DNA from: an uncultured Maribacter sp.
GTDB taxonomy: Bacteria; Bacteroidota; Bacteroidia; Flavobacteriales; Flavobacteriaceae
Length of the DNA: 64,000 nucleotides
Direction: 5' to 3'
Assembly (NCBI GenBank): GCA_947498505.1
Contig: CANMKG010000010.1
Span: 1 to 64,000 of the forward strand
In this document: piece after piece, positions 1-9,800 of the stretch
Position numbering within the stretch: position 1 is the first letter of the stretch
Layout: each line of letters starts with the position of its first letter
Notes under the pieces: generated by a model
The model's input: the letters and a program-made list of their open reading frames with translations, nothing else
Databases searched by the model: none
Told to the model about the DNA's origin: nothing
Position numbers and translations under genes: made by a program

Positions 1-503
1 TCTGTGATTATTGTTCCATTTAAAATGTTCTCCGTCTGAACAGCATCATCTGCTAACTTTGCATTCGTTACTGCATCGTTAGCTATATCTATAGTAACAT
101 CATCTAAAAGAGCATTAGTATTTCCTCCTATTAATATTGTATTATTGGGCGAATTAATATCACCGTCTCCAGTTAAACTACTCAAATCTGCAGTTACAGT
201 TCCTCCATTTTCTAATTCAAGAGTTAATTCGTTTGTCCCAGAATCAAAATTAAAAGTTTGTATTTGCTGACTATCTGTTGAAGTTAACTCCCAGGTATCC
301 CCATCCCAGAAATATATAGTTCCTGTATTTGTATTTACATAAATATCACCAATATCTGCACCAGTAGGTGTGCCTGCTCCGGGGGCAGTGACGTCGGTAC
401 CACTTAATACCTCACAATTACATTGATCCTCCAACGTAACCGTAGTCTGGGAGAACGCTATTCCAGATATCAGAAAAACTGTTAACAGTACTATTTTCTT
501 CAT
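1..503 (-). CDS. Secreted adhesin-like protein, N-terminal part only (gene runs off the window)
   Basis: The frame opens at ATG 503 (minus) and stays open to base 1, giving about 167 residues with no stop. The first 19 residues (MKKIVLLTVFLISGIAFSQ) are a signal peptide. A segment follows with the pattern GDIYVNTNTGTIYFWDGDTWE, typical of short beta repeats at the start of flavobacterial surface proteins. Near the break lies an Ala/Asp-rich stretch (DAVTNAKLADDAVQTENIL) of the kind that recurs in tandem in large adhesin- or tail-fibre-like proteins. It lies on the same strand as the next two giant surface proteins. The C-terminal sorting signal is outside the window, so the export route is unknown. 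I do not recognise a catalytic domain. Confidence 0.75.
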   Translation of the reverse strand, partial: MKKIVLLTVFLISGIAFSQTTVTLEDQCNCEVLSGTDVTAPGAGTPTGADIGDIYVNTNTGTIYFWDGDTWELTSTDSQQIQTFNFDSGTNELTLELENGGTVTADLSSLTGDGDINSPNNTILIGGNTNALLDDVTIDIANDAVTNAKLADDAVQTENILNGTIIT

Positions 504-569
504 GACACTTTCTTTAATCAAAATCTTTGATAATTTTTTGTTATTACTATTAGGTGTTTCCACCTACAC

Positions 570-752
570 TTATAAGCCTAGTTTAATTCCGCTATTTTTT
601 TTGAATCCTTTATTTAGAAAAAAATAAAGTTTAAGAGGTGATGTGGGGGCATCAAATTTTTCATCATTCTTCCGAATTGATGAAAAATTATTCAAACTGG
701 TTAGCTTACTCATGTTTTCGATTTGGTTAATTATTTTATGGTAATTACTCAT
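570..752 (-). CDS. Possible small protein of 60 residues in a long intergenic gap
   Basis: This is the only sizeable frame in the 467-bp gap 504-970. It starts at ATG 752 and encodes 60 residues, Asn/Lys/Ser-rich, with no signal peptide and no family I recognise. In its favour, a TAnnTTTG box (TAATTTTG, minus strand, 781-774) lies about 20 bp upstream of the ATG. Against it, there is no TTG box at the right distance, no homologue known to me, and the composition is that of AT-rich non-coding DNA. The rest of the gap shows nothing clear. It could equally be the 5' leader of the adhesin-like gene that starts at 503. Confidence 0.25.
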   Translation of the reverse strand: MSNYHKIINQIENMSKLTSLNNFSSIRKNDEKFDAPTSPLKLYFFLNKGFKKNSGIKLGL

Positions 753-970
753 CTATGGAATAATTACACTCTACAAAATTAGATTTATGACCTCCATAGG
801 AAAATAATTGTTGTGTAAACGGTATATACTACTGTCAAGACCTATTTTTTTGAGGTTTTAGTATGCATTTCATCTAATTTTTGGATTGTTCGTTAGTCGA
901 TAAGGCTAATTATAATGGCGTTTTTCAAACGATTTAATTTGTAAGAAATTACACCTAAAAATTAGCTGTA

Positions 971-3900
971 TTAATTTCTATTTACCCTATGAGTTATTCT
1001 TCTGTTGGTTATTACAGTGGTTGCTCTAATGGTTAAAACAGCTGTGTTTGAAGTTTCTTCTACACATACATATGTAGAATTAGATACCAATACTCTATAC
1101 TGATTTCCATGCTCTGTTGTGGTTGCATTGGTTATAGTTAATGTATTTGTAGTTACACCACTATGAACTCCTGTGTTAGCTAAATCTACCCAGCTTGAGC
1201 CATTAAACAATTGCCATTGATAACCATCTGCATTTGTGGCTGAAACTGTCATTGTTCCTGTACAACCTGGACATAGTGAAATATTAGTGGGTTGGGTGGT
1301 AATTGCTGGCGCTACTCCTGCTTCTCTATAATCAAATACCAAATTGGTATCTACATCTGCGGGAATCGTATATCCATCTGTATTGCCAATTACAAGTCCT
1401 GTGATTAGATCATATCCTGTTCCTTCCAATTCTCCTGTAGTTGTTCCACTTTCTGTAAATCCTGCTTCTTGAACATCATTACATCCATCATCATCAGAAT
1501 CTATTTCCATAGCATCTATGTTTCCATCAGTATCAGAGTCGGATAGGGTATAGTTTATGGTTTCTACATTTGGGGCACTTTGTACTATGTCTGGAACACC
1601 ATCTGTTCCTACTGCTCCATTTAATACTCCATTGGTATGGGATTGATTATGGCCTGCTTCTACTGCATCATATATACCATCATTATCACTGTCTAAATCT
1701 AAACTATCAGGAACACCATCATTGTCTGTATCTCGACAATTACTGATATCTTCTACTGTAACAAAATCTAATGCCGCTCCGTCTGCTGTAAAACTTGGTG
1801 TAGCTTCAAATGATATGGTTGTTTGCGTGGTTGTTGCTACAAAGGTTTGTTCAAAATAAAACCATTTCTTTGGTCCCATGATTCCTGAAACTATTCCTTC
1901 TGCTTTTGTTAATAGGGTTTGATTTATTAAAGAGTTATTTCCTGAATCAATAACATCTACATCTAAGGTAACTTGTGCTCCTTTTGCATGACCTACATCT
2001 TCGCCCCAATAAAAAGAGAAGCGATATGTATTTCCAACCGTAGTATTTATTACTTGAGAGAGAATATTATTTACTCCTCCTGTTACATTGTTGTTACCCA
2101 TAACATCTAAATACTGGACGCCATGATATTCATCTGCAAAAGTGGCTCCTCCTGACCAACCTGGAGTTTCGCCTCCTACCCAACCATCAAGGTTTTGAGT
2201 GTATGTCCAACCTGCTAATGTATTAGCATTATAGGTAGCTCCTATAAAGGTTCCTGCTGCTCCTGTAAAGCCTCCAGGGAATACTACCGCATCTGTAAAG
2301 TCTTGTTGTTCAAAGGATGGGTTTATTACTAAATTACCACAACCTTCATCGGTATCTAAAATACCATCATTGTCATCATCAAAATCTAATGCATCTACAA
2401 TAGTATCGTTGTCGGTATCGGGTCTGTCATCTAAAGCATCTCTAAAATCTGCATCGCCTCCTGTTGTTGCATCATTATCTGAATCTAAAAGTGTCAAAGG
2501 TGCCGTTAATACATTATCTATAGTTCCTCCTGGGTCATTGTATCCTGTTAAATCGGTATCTATCCCATCATCTAATCCATCATTATCGGTATCTTCTCCT
2601 GCCAAGGCTATTCCTGCTTCGGTGGTATCCATATGTCCTTCATTATCACTATTTAAATCTAAATAATCGGGCTCATCTGTTCCATCTGTATTGGTTGGGG
2701 TTAACCCTCCTATATAGGCTGAGTTAACTCCATTGTTTGCTGTATAGGTGGCTGGGGAATCGTTATTAGATATTGTATACCCTATTGTTGTTTGGGCTTC
2801 TACATTATCCGGTATTCCATCGCCATCACTATCTAAATCTAAATCGTTATTTATACCATCTTTATCGGTGTCTATACTTGCTGTCCAAATAATTGCTTTA
2901 ACTAACAAATCTTCACCTGCGGTATTGAACACTCCACTATCATTTGCATGAGGTACTATGACTCTTCTACCAGGAGCAACGCCAGATGGTATAGTTTCTC
3001 CTTCTTCCCATGCTGCCAGAGATATTTCTCCGTTTGGATGCAGTCCTAATATTGTTCCAGTACCTATGTCTAAACTGTTTGTTCTATAAGACGCATTACC
3101 TATATTGTAATTCCCTAACGCAAGTCCTGCTGTTATTGGATGTGTATTATTTGTTATTTGAACATCTGTGGTGTTAGTAGTTGCTCCTTGGCTAGCTCCT
3201 AAAATTTCGTCATGAAGAAAAGTTTCACTTGTAATTACTCCACGATTAGTTGTCGCCATATTCGCAACGTTTGCAAAAGCAGTACCGCTATTTGCATCTT
3301 CATAAATAAAAGTTACTGCATAATCATTGGCGTTACCTCCAACATTGTCATCTACTACGGTTACTGTATATCCTAAAGCTATTAATTTATCTATGGTATT
3401 TTGTTCTTCACTCCCAGGTGTTCCATTAGTTACCCATAAAACAGTTCTTGGACTCTCTACCAAATCTAAAATACCATCATTGTCATCATCTAAATCTAAT
3501 CCATCTGGAACTCCATCGCCATCATTGTCTTCACATGCGTTTACGCCTACGTCTTGATAATATGTATTGGTAGTATTATACGCGGCTCCAACAACTTGCC
3601 CTGTTGAAGTAACTGTTGGAGTACCAGAACCATATGTTCCATTATCGTCTGCATCTGCATTGGTAACCAATCCTAAATAGGCTTCATCAGCATCAGAACA
3701 CCCATCACTATCACTATCAGTATTTTTCGAAAAACCACAAGGAGTATCTGTACTAAAAGCGAAATTATCTAACCCATGAGGGTCTCTTGCTGTAGAAGAA
3801 ATGCTTTCTGTAAGAATGTCATATCTAATAGTAATAGTACTAACTGGGTTATCGGTTACGAAACCAAAACTTGTCTCCGTATTTTGACCTGCAATTGCGG

Positions 3901-6646
3901 TTCCTCTGGGTAAATTATTACCGTCTAAAATATTAACAGGCCCTGTAATGTCATCTCCAATAATATTATCTTTTATCGATGCAATTAAAGTTCCATCTGC
4001 ATATACAGCGTAACTTAAAAGTGGGTCATCTCCAATAATAGTATCCAAAATGTCAACCATATCAAAACTAAATGCGGTAACTGGATTTGTAAAGTTTATA
4101 GTTACTGTATAAAAGTCTCCTGCGGTACCACCTTGTTCTGGCTCTACATATACAGCATCACCAGAATTCCCTGACTTAAAAGACCCTCCAGTGGTTCTTC
4201 TAAATTCGTTTCTATTGGTTGTAATATAACTAGTACTATATGTCATGGTACCGTTACTAAAAGTTACTACACTGCTTACTCCAGAACCATCGCCTGATGC
4301 TGTAGATGAAAAATCATTATTACCATTAAGTACGGTAAGACTTAACTGTCTATTAAAAGCTTCTTTTTGAAATCCAGATTCTAAATACCCATTTGCATTG
4401 GTATTATTGCCAACCACAAAAACACGATAATCCCCATCTATCCAATCTAAGGCTTCCGCTTGAGGCTCTACCACTCCCGCTAAAGGTGGACATTCCTGAG
4501 TATCTAGAATACCGTCGTTATCATCATCTAAATCACAAACATCATTTATCCCATCTCCATCGGTATCAATTCCAGTTAAATCTGTACATGGTTCCTGTAT
4601 GTATACTGTTGCAGTATCACTTTTTCCTAAAGCAGGGCATAAAGACACAGTGGAATCTGTAATTGTATAATCAAAACTTGTTCCTGTGAAATAAGTTCCA
4701 GCACTGTAGGTAAAAGTTACCAAGCCAGCATCAGCATCATCAATCACCACTGTTCCAATAGCAGGTTGAACAACACTTTCGATAAAGAAATTTTCGCCAT
4801 CTGGTTCTGAGTCATTATCAAACAAACTTATTTGAACAGATACAGAATTTCCTTGGGATACAACTGCTAAATCATCTTCTGCATTTGGTGGATTTACGTT
4901 TTCTAAAATTTCAGCATCTGTGGTAGACATATCATAATGATTGGTGCCCGGAATTGTACTAGGAGTTGCAATAATTGTTGAAATAAGCCTAGAAAATCCT
5001 GAAGGTTCAGATGGGTCATAAAAATTAGGATAACGTACTTCTATAATATAAGTTTCATCTTCACCTAAAGGCAGTCCAAAATGTACTTCTTCAGGGCTTT
5101 GGGTTCCATGGCCAAATACACCATTTACCTGACGTAATCCACTAACAATGTTTCCTGCACAATCCCTAATTAAAACATTTGTCCCTAAGGCTACTCTTGG
5201 AGGAAGTCCACCCGTAGCACCATTTGCACCTCTATCCTCAGAAACATCTATTAATAAATGATTGTTTCTATTAGCTGCGGCTAGGTCATTTATAAATAAT
5301 TGATTAGAACTACCGTTAATATTCATGTAAATATCTAAATCGCCATCATCATCAATATCTATCATTGTAGTTCCTTCTCCATCTCTGGTATTAAAAGTTT
5401 CTGAGTCTAAACTAAAAGTCATTGCAGTACCACTACCAATTACTCCTGGTGCTGGTGTTGGACTATTTAATTGATTTATAAATAGGTAACTTCTATTATT
5501 AGCTACATTACCAGGAGCATCACCCACGAATAAAATATCTATATCTCCATCATTATCTATATCTCCTCCAGTAACCGCATCTATACCATTAGATGAAGTA
5601 CCGCTATCTAAATTACTTGGTTGTGGTAAACCTGGAAAAGTTGTAGCTCCTAAGGGAGTCCAAACACCTGGTCCATCATTTCTAAATATTTGCGTAAGTC
5701 CGTTTTCTGTCCATACAGCATCTAAATCGCCATCGTTATCTAAATCCCATAGCCCGTTAGCTCCTTTATTGTTATTTGCTGCTTGGGCTAAGTCTGAGCC
5801 ACTAGTAAAAGTACCTCCTTGATTTAAGAAAAAATCATTTTCATTACGTTTACGCATAAAAATATCTACCCAACCGTCATCATTAACATCGGCTGCAGAA
5901 CCATAGTCACCATCCGTTGCAAACTGATTCAATCCAAAATTTACAACGCCATTACCATTACCCGTAGTAATATGTGTAAAAAGTGCATTAGCTGCGGGAT
6001 TAACAACCGTATGTGTAGTATGATCTATATAATTATTTCTTAGAAGTTCTATTCCGTAATTATGACTATCAAAAAAGATGTCTAAATCACCATCTCCTTC
6101 AAAATCAAAAAAACCAGCTCCTTCACAATTTATAGCACTAATTGTTATTGTAGCATTATTATTTTCGCCGACCGTTATTGGAGTTGTGCCTCCTGCTCCA
6201 TCTCCAAAGGTTCCATTTGCATTCTGTATAAATATCTGAATTGCCACTACTGATGTATTCGTACCTGAACTAGTCATCATAAAATCTGGCTTTCCATCTC
6301 CATTTAAATCACCCCATGCTGCTTGCCTTTCTGCTCTATCACCTGCTATCATTCCTGGCGCTAATGTAGTCTGTACATTGGTAAATGTACCATCTCCATT
6401 ATTACGCATAAGGTAATTTCGCAGAGAGGTACTATTCTGAAGAACAAGAACATCTATATCCCCATCGCCATCAAAATCGGACCAAGCATGTCCTCCATCT
6501 TTATTTCCGCCTAAATTTAAACCGTAAGATGCTGCACTCTCTATGAAAGTGGTTTGGGCGTTAGTGTTTTTTATAAAACAAATAGATAGAATACATGTAA
6601 GTAGGTATATGTTCTTTCTAGAATTATATAATGTGCTTTTAAGCAT
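971..6646 (-). CDS. Giant secreted FG-GAP/UnbV/thrombospondin-3 repeat protein
   Basis: A 1891-residue protein with a signal peptide ending near residue 30 (NTNAQ). Residues about 35-455 hold VCBS/FG-GAP propeller repeats with the Ca-binding core DxDGDGDxD (for example DFDGDGDIDVL, DIDDDGDLDIY). Residues about 459-545 match the ASPIC/UnbV domain that often follows them. A cadherin-like domain spans about 589-680. Several thrombospondin type 3 Asp-rich blocks come next (DTDGDGINDVCD and similar), interleaved with a DUF642-like carbohydrate-binding module at about 1435-1637 (NLVINPSFE motif). An Ig-like domain lies at about 1780-1870. The protein ends in a short basic tail, VITNRRITHRVNRN, closely shared with the next gene, and lacks a recognisable type A or CHU_C sorting domain. 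Likely a cell-surface adhesion or polymer-binding protein; the ligand is unknown. Confidence 0.85.
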   Translation of the reverse strand: MLKSTLYNSRKNIYLLTCILSICFIKNTNAQTTFIESAASYGLNLGGNKDGGHAWSDFDGDGDIDVLVLQNSTSLRNYLMRNNGDGTFTNVQTTLAPGMIAGDRAERQAAWGDLNGDGKPDFMMTSSGTNTSVVAIQIFIQNANGTFGDGAGGTTPITVGENNNATITISAINCEGAGFFDFEGDGDLDIFFDSHNYGIELLRNNYIDHTTHTVVNPAANALFTHITTGNGNGVVNFGLNQFATDGDYGSAADVNDDGWVDIFMRKRNENDFFLNQGGTFTSGSDLAQAANNNKGANGLWDLDNDGDLDAVWTENGLTQIFRNDGPGVWTPLGATTFPGLPQPSNLDSGTSSNGIDAVTGGDIDNDGDIDILFVGDAPGNVANNRSYLFINQLNSPTPAPGVIGSGTAMTFSLDSETFNTRDGEGTTMIDIDDDGDLDIYMNINGSSNQLFINDLAAANRNNHLLIDVSEDRGANGATGGLPPRVALGTNVLIRDCAGNIVSGLRQVNGVFGHGTQSPEEVHFGLPLGEDETYIIEVRYPNFYDPSEPSGFSRLISTIIATPSTIPGTNHYDMSTTDAEILENVNPPNAEDDLAVVSQGNSVSVQISLFDNDSEPDGENFFIESVVQPAIGTVVIDDADAGLVTFTYSAGTYFTGTSFDYTITDSTVSLCPALGKSDTATVYIQEPCTDLTGIDTDGDGINDVCDLDDDNDGILDTQECPPLAGVVEPQAEALDWIDGDYRVFVVGNNTNANGYLESGFQKEAFNRQLSLTVLNGNNDFSSTASGDGSGVSSVVTFSNGTMTYSTSYITTNRNEFRRTTGGSFKSGNSGDAVYVEPEQGGTAGDFYTVTINFTNPVTAFSFDMVDILDTIIGDDPLLSYAVYADGTLIASIKDNIIGDDITGPVNILDGNNLPRGTAIAGQNTETSFGFVTDNPVSTITIRYDILTESISSTARDPHGLDNFAFSTDTPCGFSKNTDSDSDGCSDADEAYLGLVTNADADDNGTYGSGTPTVTSTGQVVGAAYNTTNTYYQDVGVNACEDNDGDGVPDGLDLDDDNDGILDLVESPRTVLWVTNGTPGSEEQNTIDKLIALGYTVTVVDDNVGGNANDYAVTFIYEDANSGTAFANVANMATTNRGVITSETFLHDEILGASQGATTNTTDVQITNNTHPITAGLALGNYNIGNASYRTNSLDIGTGTILGLHPNGEISLAAWEEGETIPSGVAPGRRVIVPHANDSGVFNTAGEDLLVKAIIWTASIDTDKDGINNDLDLDSDGDGIPDNVEAQTTIGYTISNNDSPATYTANNGVNSAYIGGLTPTNTDGTDEPDYLDLNSDNEGHMDTTEAGIALAGEDTDNDGLDDGIDTDLTGYNDPGGTIDNVLTAPLTLLDSDNDATTGGDADFRDALDDRPDTDNDTIVDALDFDDDNDGILDTDEGCGNLVINPSFEQQDFTDAVVFPGGFTGAAGTFIGATYNANTLAGWTYTQNLDGWVGGETPGWSGGATFADEYHGVQYLDVMGNNNVTGGVNNILSQVINTTVGNTYRFSFYWGEDVGHAKGAQVTLDVDVIDSGNNSLINQTLLTKAEGIVSGIMGPKKWFYFEQTFVATTTQTTISFEATPSFTADGAALDFVTVEDISNCRDTDNDGVPDSLDLDSDNDGIYDAVEAGHNQSHTNGVLNGAVGTDGVPDIVQSAPNVETINYTLSDSDTDGNIDAMEIDSDDDGCNDVQEAGFTESGTTTGELEGTGYDLITGLVIGNTDGYTIPADVDTNLVFDYREAGVAPAITTQPTNISLCPGCTGTMTVSATNADGYQWQLFNGSSWVDLANTGVHSGVTTNTLTITNATTTEHGNQYRVLVSNSTYVCVEETSNTAVLTIRATTVITNRRITHRVNRN

Positions 6647-6683
6647 GGTAAAGTATTCATTATAGATTTAGCGGGAACTATAA

Positions 6684-6715
6684 CAAAAATAAATGCATAC
6701 GCTTACTAACAACAA
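6684..6715 (-). promoter_or_regulatory. Bacteroidota-type promoter of the FG-GAP protein gene
   Basis: On the minus strand a TATTTTTG box (6691-6684) fits TAnnTTTG, with TTG (6712-6710) 18 bp upstream. Transcription would start near 6678, about 30 nt before the ATG at 6646. The call rests on the consensus match only. Confidence 0.55.
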
Positions 6716-6830
6716 TTAATGTTGTGTAGGCACTAATAAACATGGTATATATCTAAAATTTAGAGGTTAGATAAATTAAAAAAAAATCTACAAAAAATAC
6801 ATTTGTAATCCAAGTACTACAAAAATATTT

Positions 6831-9800
6831 TTATTCTTTTTTAACTCTATAAGTTATTCTTCTATTAGTAATAACAGAATAACTTTTTACTGTGCTAAAG
6901 GGAGAAAATTCAGAAGTAGAATTACTTAATGTTGCGGTTGCGGTTATTAAACTACCAATACCTACACTAGGAGGGACAGTTATTTGAAACTTAAATTCAT
7001 TTGTATTATCTGTATTGCCATCATTATCCGTATAAAGTGATGTTCCATTGTCTAAATCTGCACTGCTACCCTCTATAAAACTACCTAAGTATATTTGCCC
7101 TTCTCCATAGTCTACCGATTGACCCAGTTGGTTATCTCCTGCACTAGCAGTACCTTCACTTACATCAGTTACAAAAAATTCTATTGTAGTTCCAGGCGTA
7201 GACCACCCCGATATTATTATTTGAGAGCCAGAAAGAAAAATATTAGACAGTAAAGGAAAGTTTATAAGTCCATTTGGCCCATTATCAACATCATTCAATT
7301 CATTTAACGTTACGCCATCTCCCACAGAATTTGATGCATCTAAATCGATTCCAAGTGCAGCTCCCGCTGTTCCGTTTGCGTAAAAAGAATTTTGTGTAAT
7401 TAAATTTCCTGAAGTATTTCCTCCTGATAATACAATACCTGAACCTCCATTACTGAAAATTATGTTGTTAGAAACCAAAGAATTACTACCATCTAGTAAT
7501 ATCCCTGCATTCTCTACATTAGCCATACAAATTCCTCCGTTTTGTCCTGAAGTTGTTATGGTGTTTTCTATTATCGAAATACTTCCTGCACTTCCATCGC
7601 CATCTATTCCCAAACTAGCAGCACTATCAATAAGATTTTGCTCAATGACTATTCCCGAACCACTACTAATTGTAATATTATCATCACACACGCCATTACC
7701 ATTAGAGGTTATATGGTTATTTTGAATGGTTACTGAGGTCCCTCCATTTATAAACACTCCCGCGTCTACATTAGTAGCTATATAATTCCCATCTACTATA
7801 GCAACGCCTCCTGAAATTTCTATACCATAATCTATATTACCTGCATTATTTCCTATCGCATTAACTCCCAATAAAGATTCTAAAACACTTGTATTTCCAT
7901 TTTGAATTCGAATGCCCGCATTATTCCCTCCATATACCGAAATATTACGTATAACGACATTAGTACCTTGCGTATTTAAAACATCGCCATTATTCTTATG
8001 CACTTGTATTTCTGGTCGATTAAAATCCGGAAGAGTTATCCCTGATCTACCTACTAAACTTCCCCCAGAACCTACAGTCCCCGAATTTGAATTTCCAGAA
8101 TACGCTGTCTGTGTTCTTCCGTCTATAATCGTATTATCCCCAAGAATAGTAGTTAAAGGATTACCATCGGAGACTAAAATATTAAAATAGCCACTTGCAT
8201 AACCTGTATCCGCGGTACGTCCCATACTATCACTAGTAGGTGGTATCATAAAAATAGAAGTATCCTCTCCTACAAGCGGGTCAAAAATACTATTGGCTTC
8301 AATATTTAAACCTGTTTCGTCTAAATTATTAGCATTAACTATAAATTGCTCTAAAGATCCTTGCCCATCTTCATTGGTATTGACAATAGTATTAAAGTTA
8401 AAGCCAAAATCCAATCCAATAACGCCTTCACTAGCAATAGAAACCGTTGAAACTGTTTGGGCATTTGTTAATATTCCTGCAGCCACATCTTCACCAGACG
8501 GATTAGCCCCTCCAACTTCATTAATAACACCACTAAAACCAACACCAGCAACATAATTTTCTCTATATGTTTGTACAGGTAAACAAGTGGTACAACTGAC
8601 CCCGCCTATTCTACTAGAATTAACCGTATTATTTACCACTCTTACACTGTAACTCCCATTTTCCATACCACCCATAGAATATTCTCCGGTGGAATCGCTA
8701 AGCGTAAATTCTTGAAATACACCAGCGTTATCATACAATTCTACTCTGGCATTATTTACTCCTATTCCATTTGCAGTGGTCATATCTCTACCTGAACCAC
8801 CTCCATAATTAATATCTTCAAATATATTTCCTACAATTAAATTACTAGGAACCTTAACTAAAACCATGTTGGCTATAACAAAATCTTGTCCGGTATGAAC
8901 ATCTACCGTAATTTGTGAATCTGCAGCTGAGATATAGGATGAAATATCAAATGTATCTAAATCTAAGCCGTAGGAATCATTATAATTAATTATACCCGAT
9001 GGTGTGTTATTAAAAATTGTTGAATTGTAAGCATTATTACCTGTTTGTCCGCCATCACCAGAGAGTATTGTCGTTGTTCCACCTTGATCCGTAACGGTTA
9101 GTGCTTCTCCATTTGGATTTGTTGTACCAGAGCTACTACCATCTAAAGTACTGTCTCCTTCCCAAGATAGAACTGTTGTTTTTGCATCTGTAGATCCAAT
9201 AGCATAAAACCCGTCTAAAGTATAAGATTGCGATGTATTACTTTCTCCTTTAAAACCATGATACATATTTATAGACACAGCTGGCAAAGTATCTTCTTCA
9301 TAAAAAACTAACAAAGACCATCCTCCTAATACAGTTCCTGTACTACAATAATTTGCAAAAACATTTGTATTATCAACATCTAAATCCGTAAAATCGTATA
9401 CATTAGTCGTTGGGTCTACTATTCCTTCAATTATTGATGTAACATCACTCATCATTCCATAAAAAAGTCTCCCACCACTCATTGAAGCTCCATAAACAAA
9501 GTCGGCATTCACTGCCTGACCTTCAAAAGTTACTTCCGTATCTGGTACTTGATTAGAATGTGACCATAATAAAAATGCTTTAGTTATTACACCTGTAGGT
9601 GGAATAACGCTTGTTAAACCATTAACGGTTGAAGTTGTTTTTATAGAGCAATATGTAGGATTATTTGCATCTCTAAGAGAACCTCCTGTTACAGAATAAT
9701 CATAATACCCATTAAACTCATTAAATAGTGTAAGAGGAACTTCTGTTAAAACTACTTCATTATCATTAATTGTTCCTGTTGCCGTATCTGTTATATCAAC

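Noticed and set aside
2370-3557. Several plus-strand Ser-rich frames
   Set aside because: Antisense to thrombospondin-3 repeats of the minus-strand surface protein.
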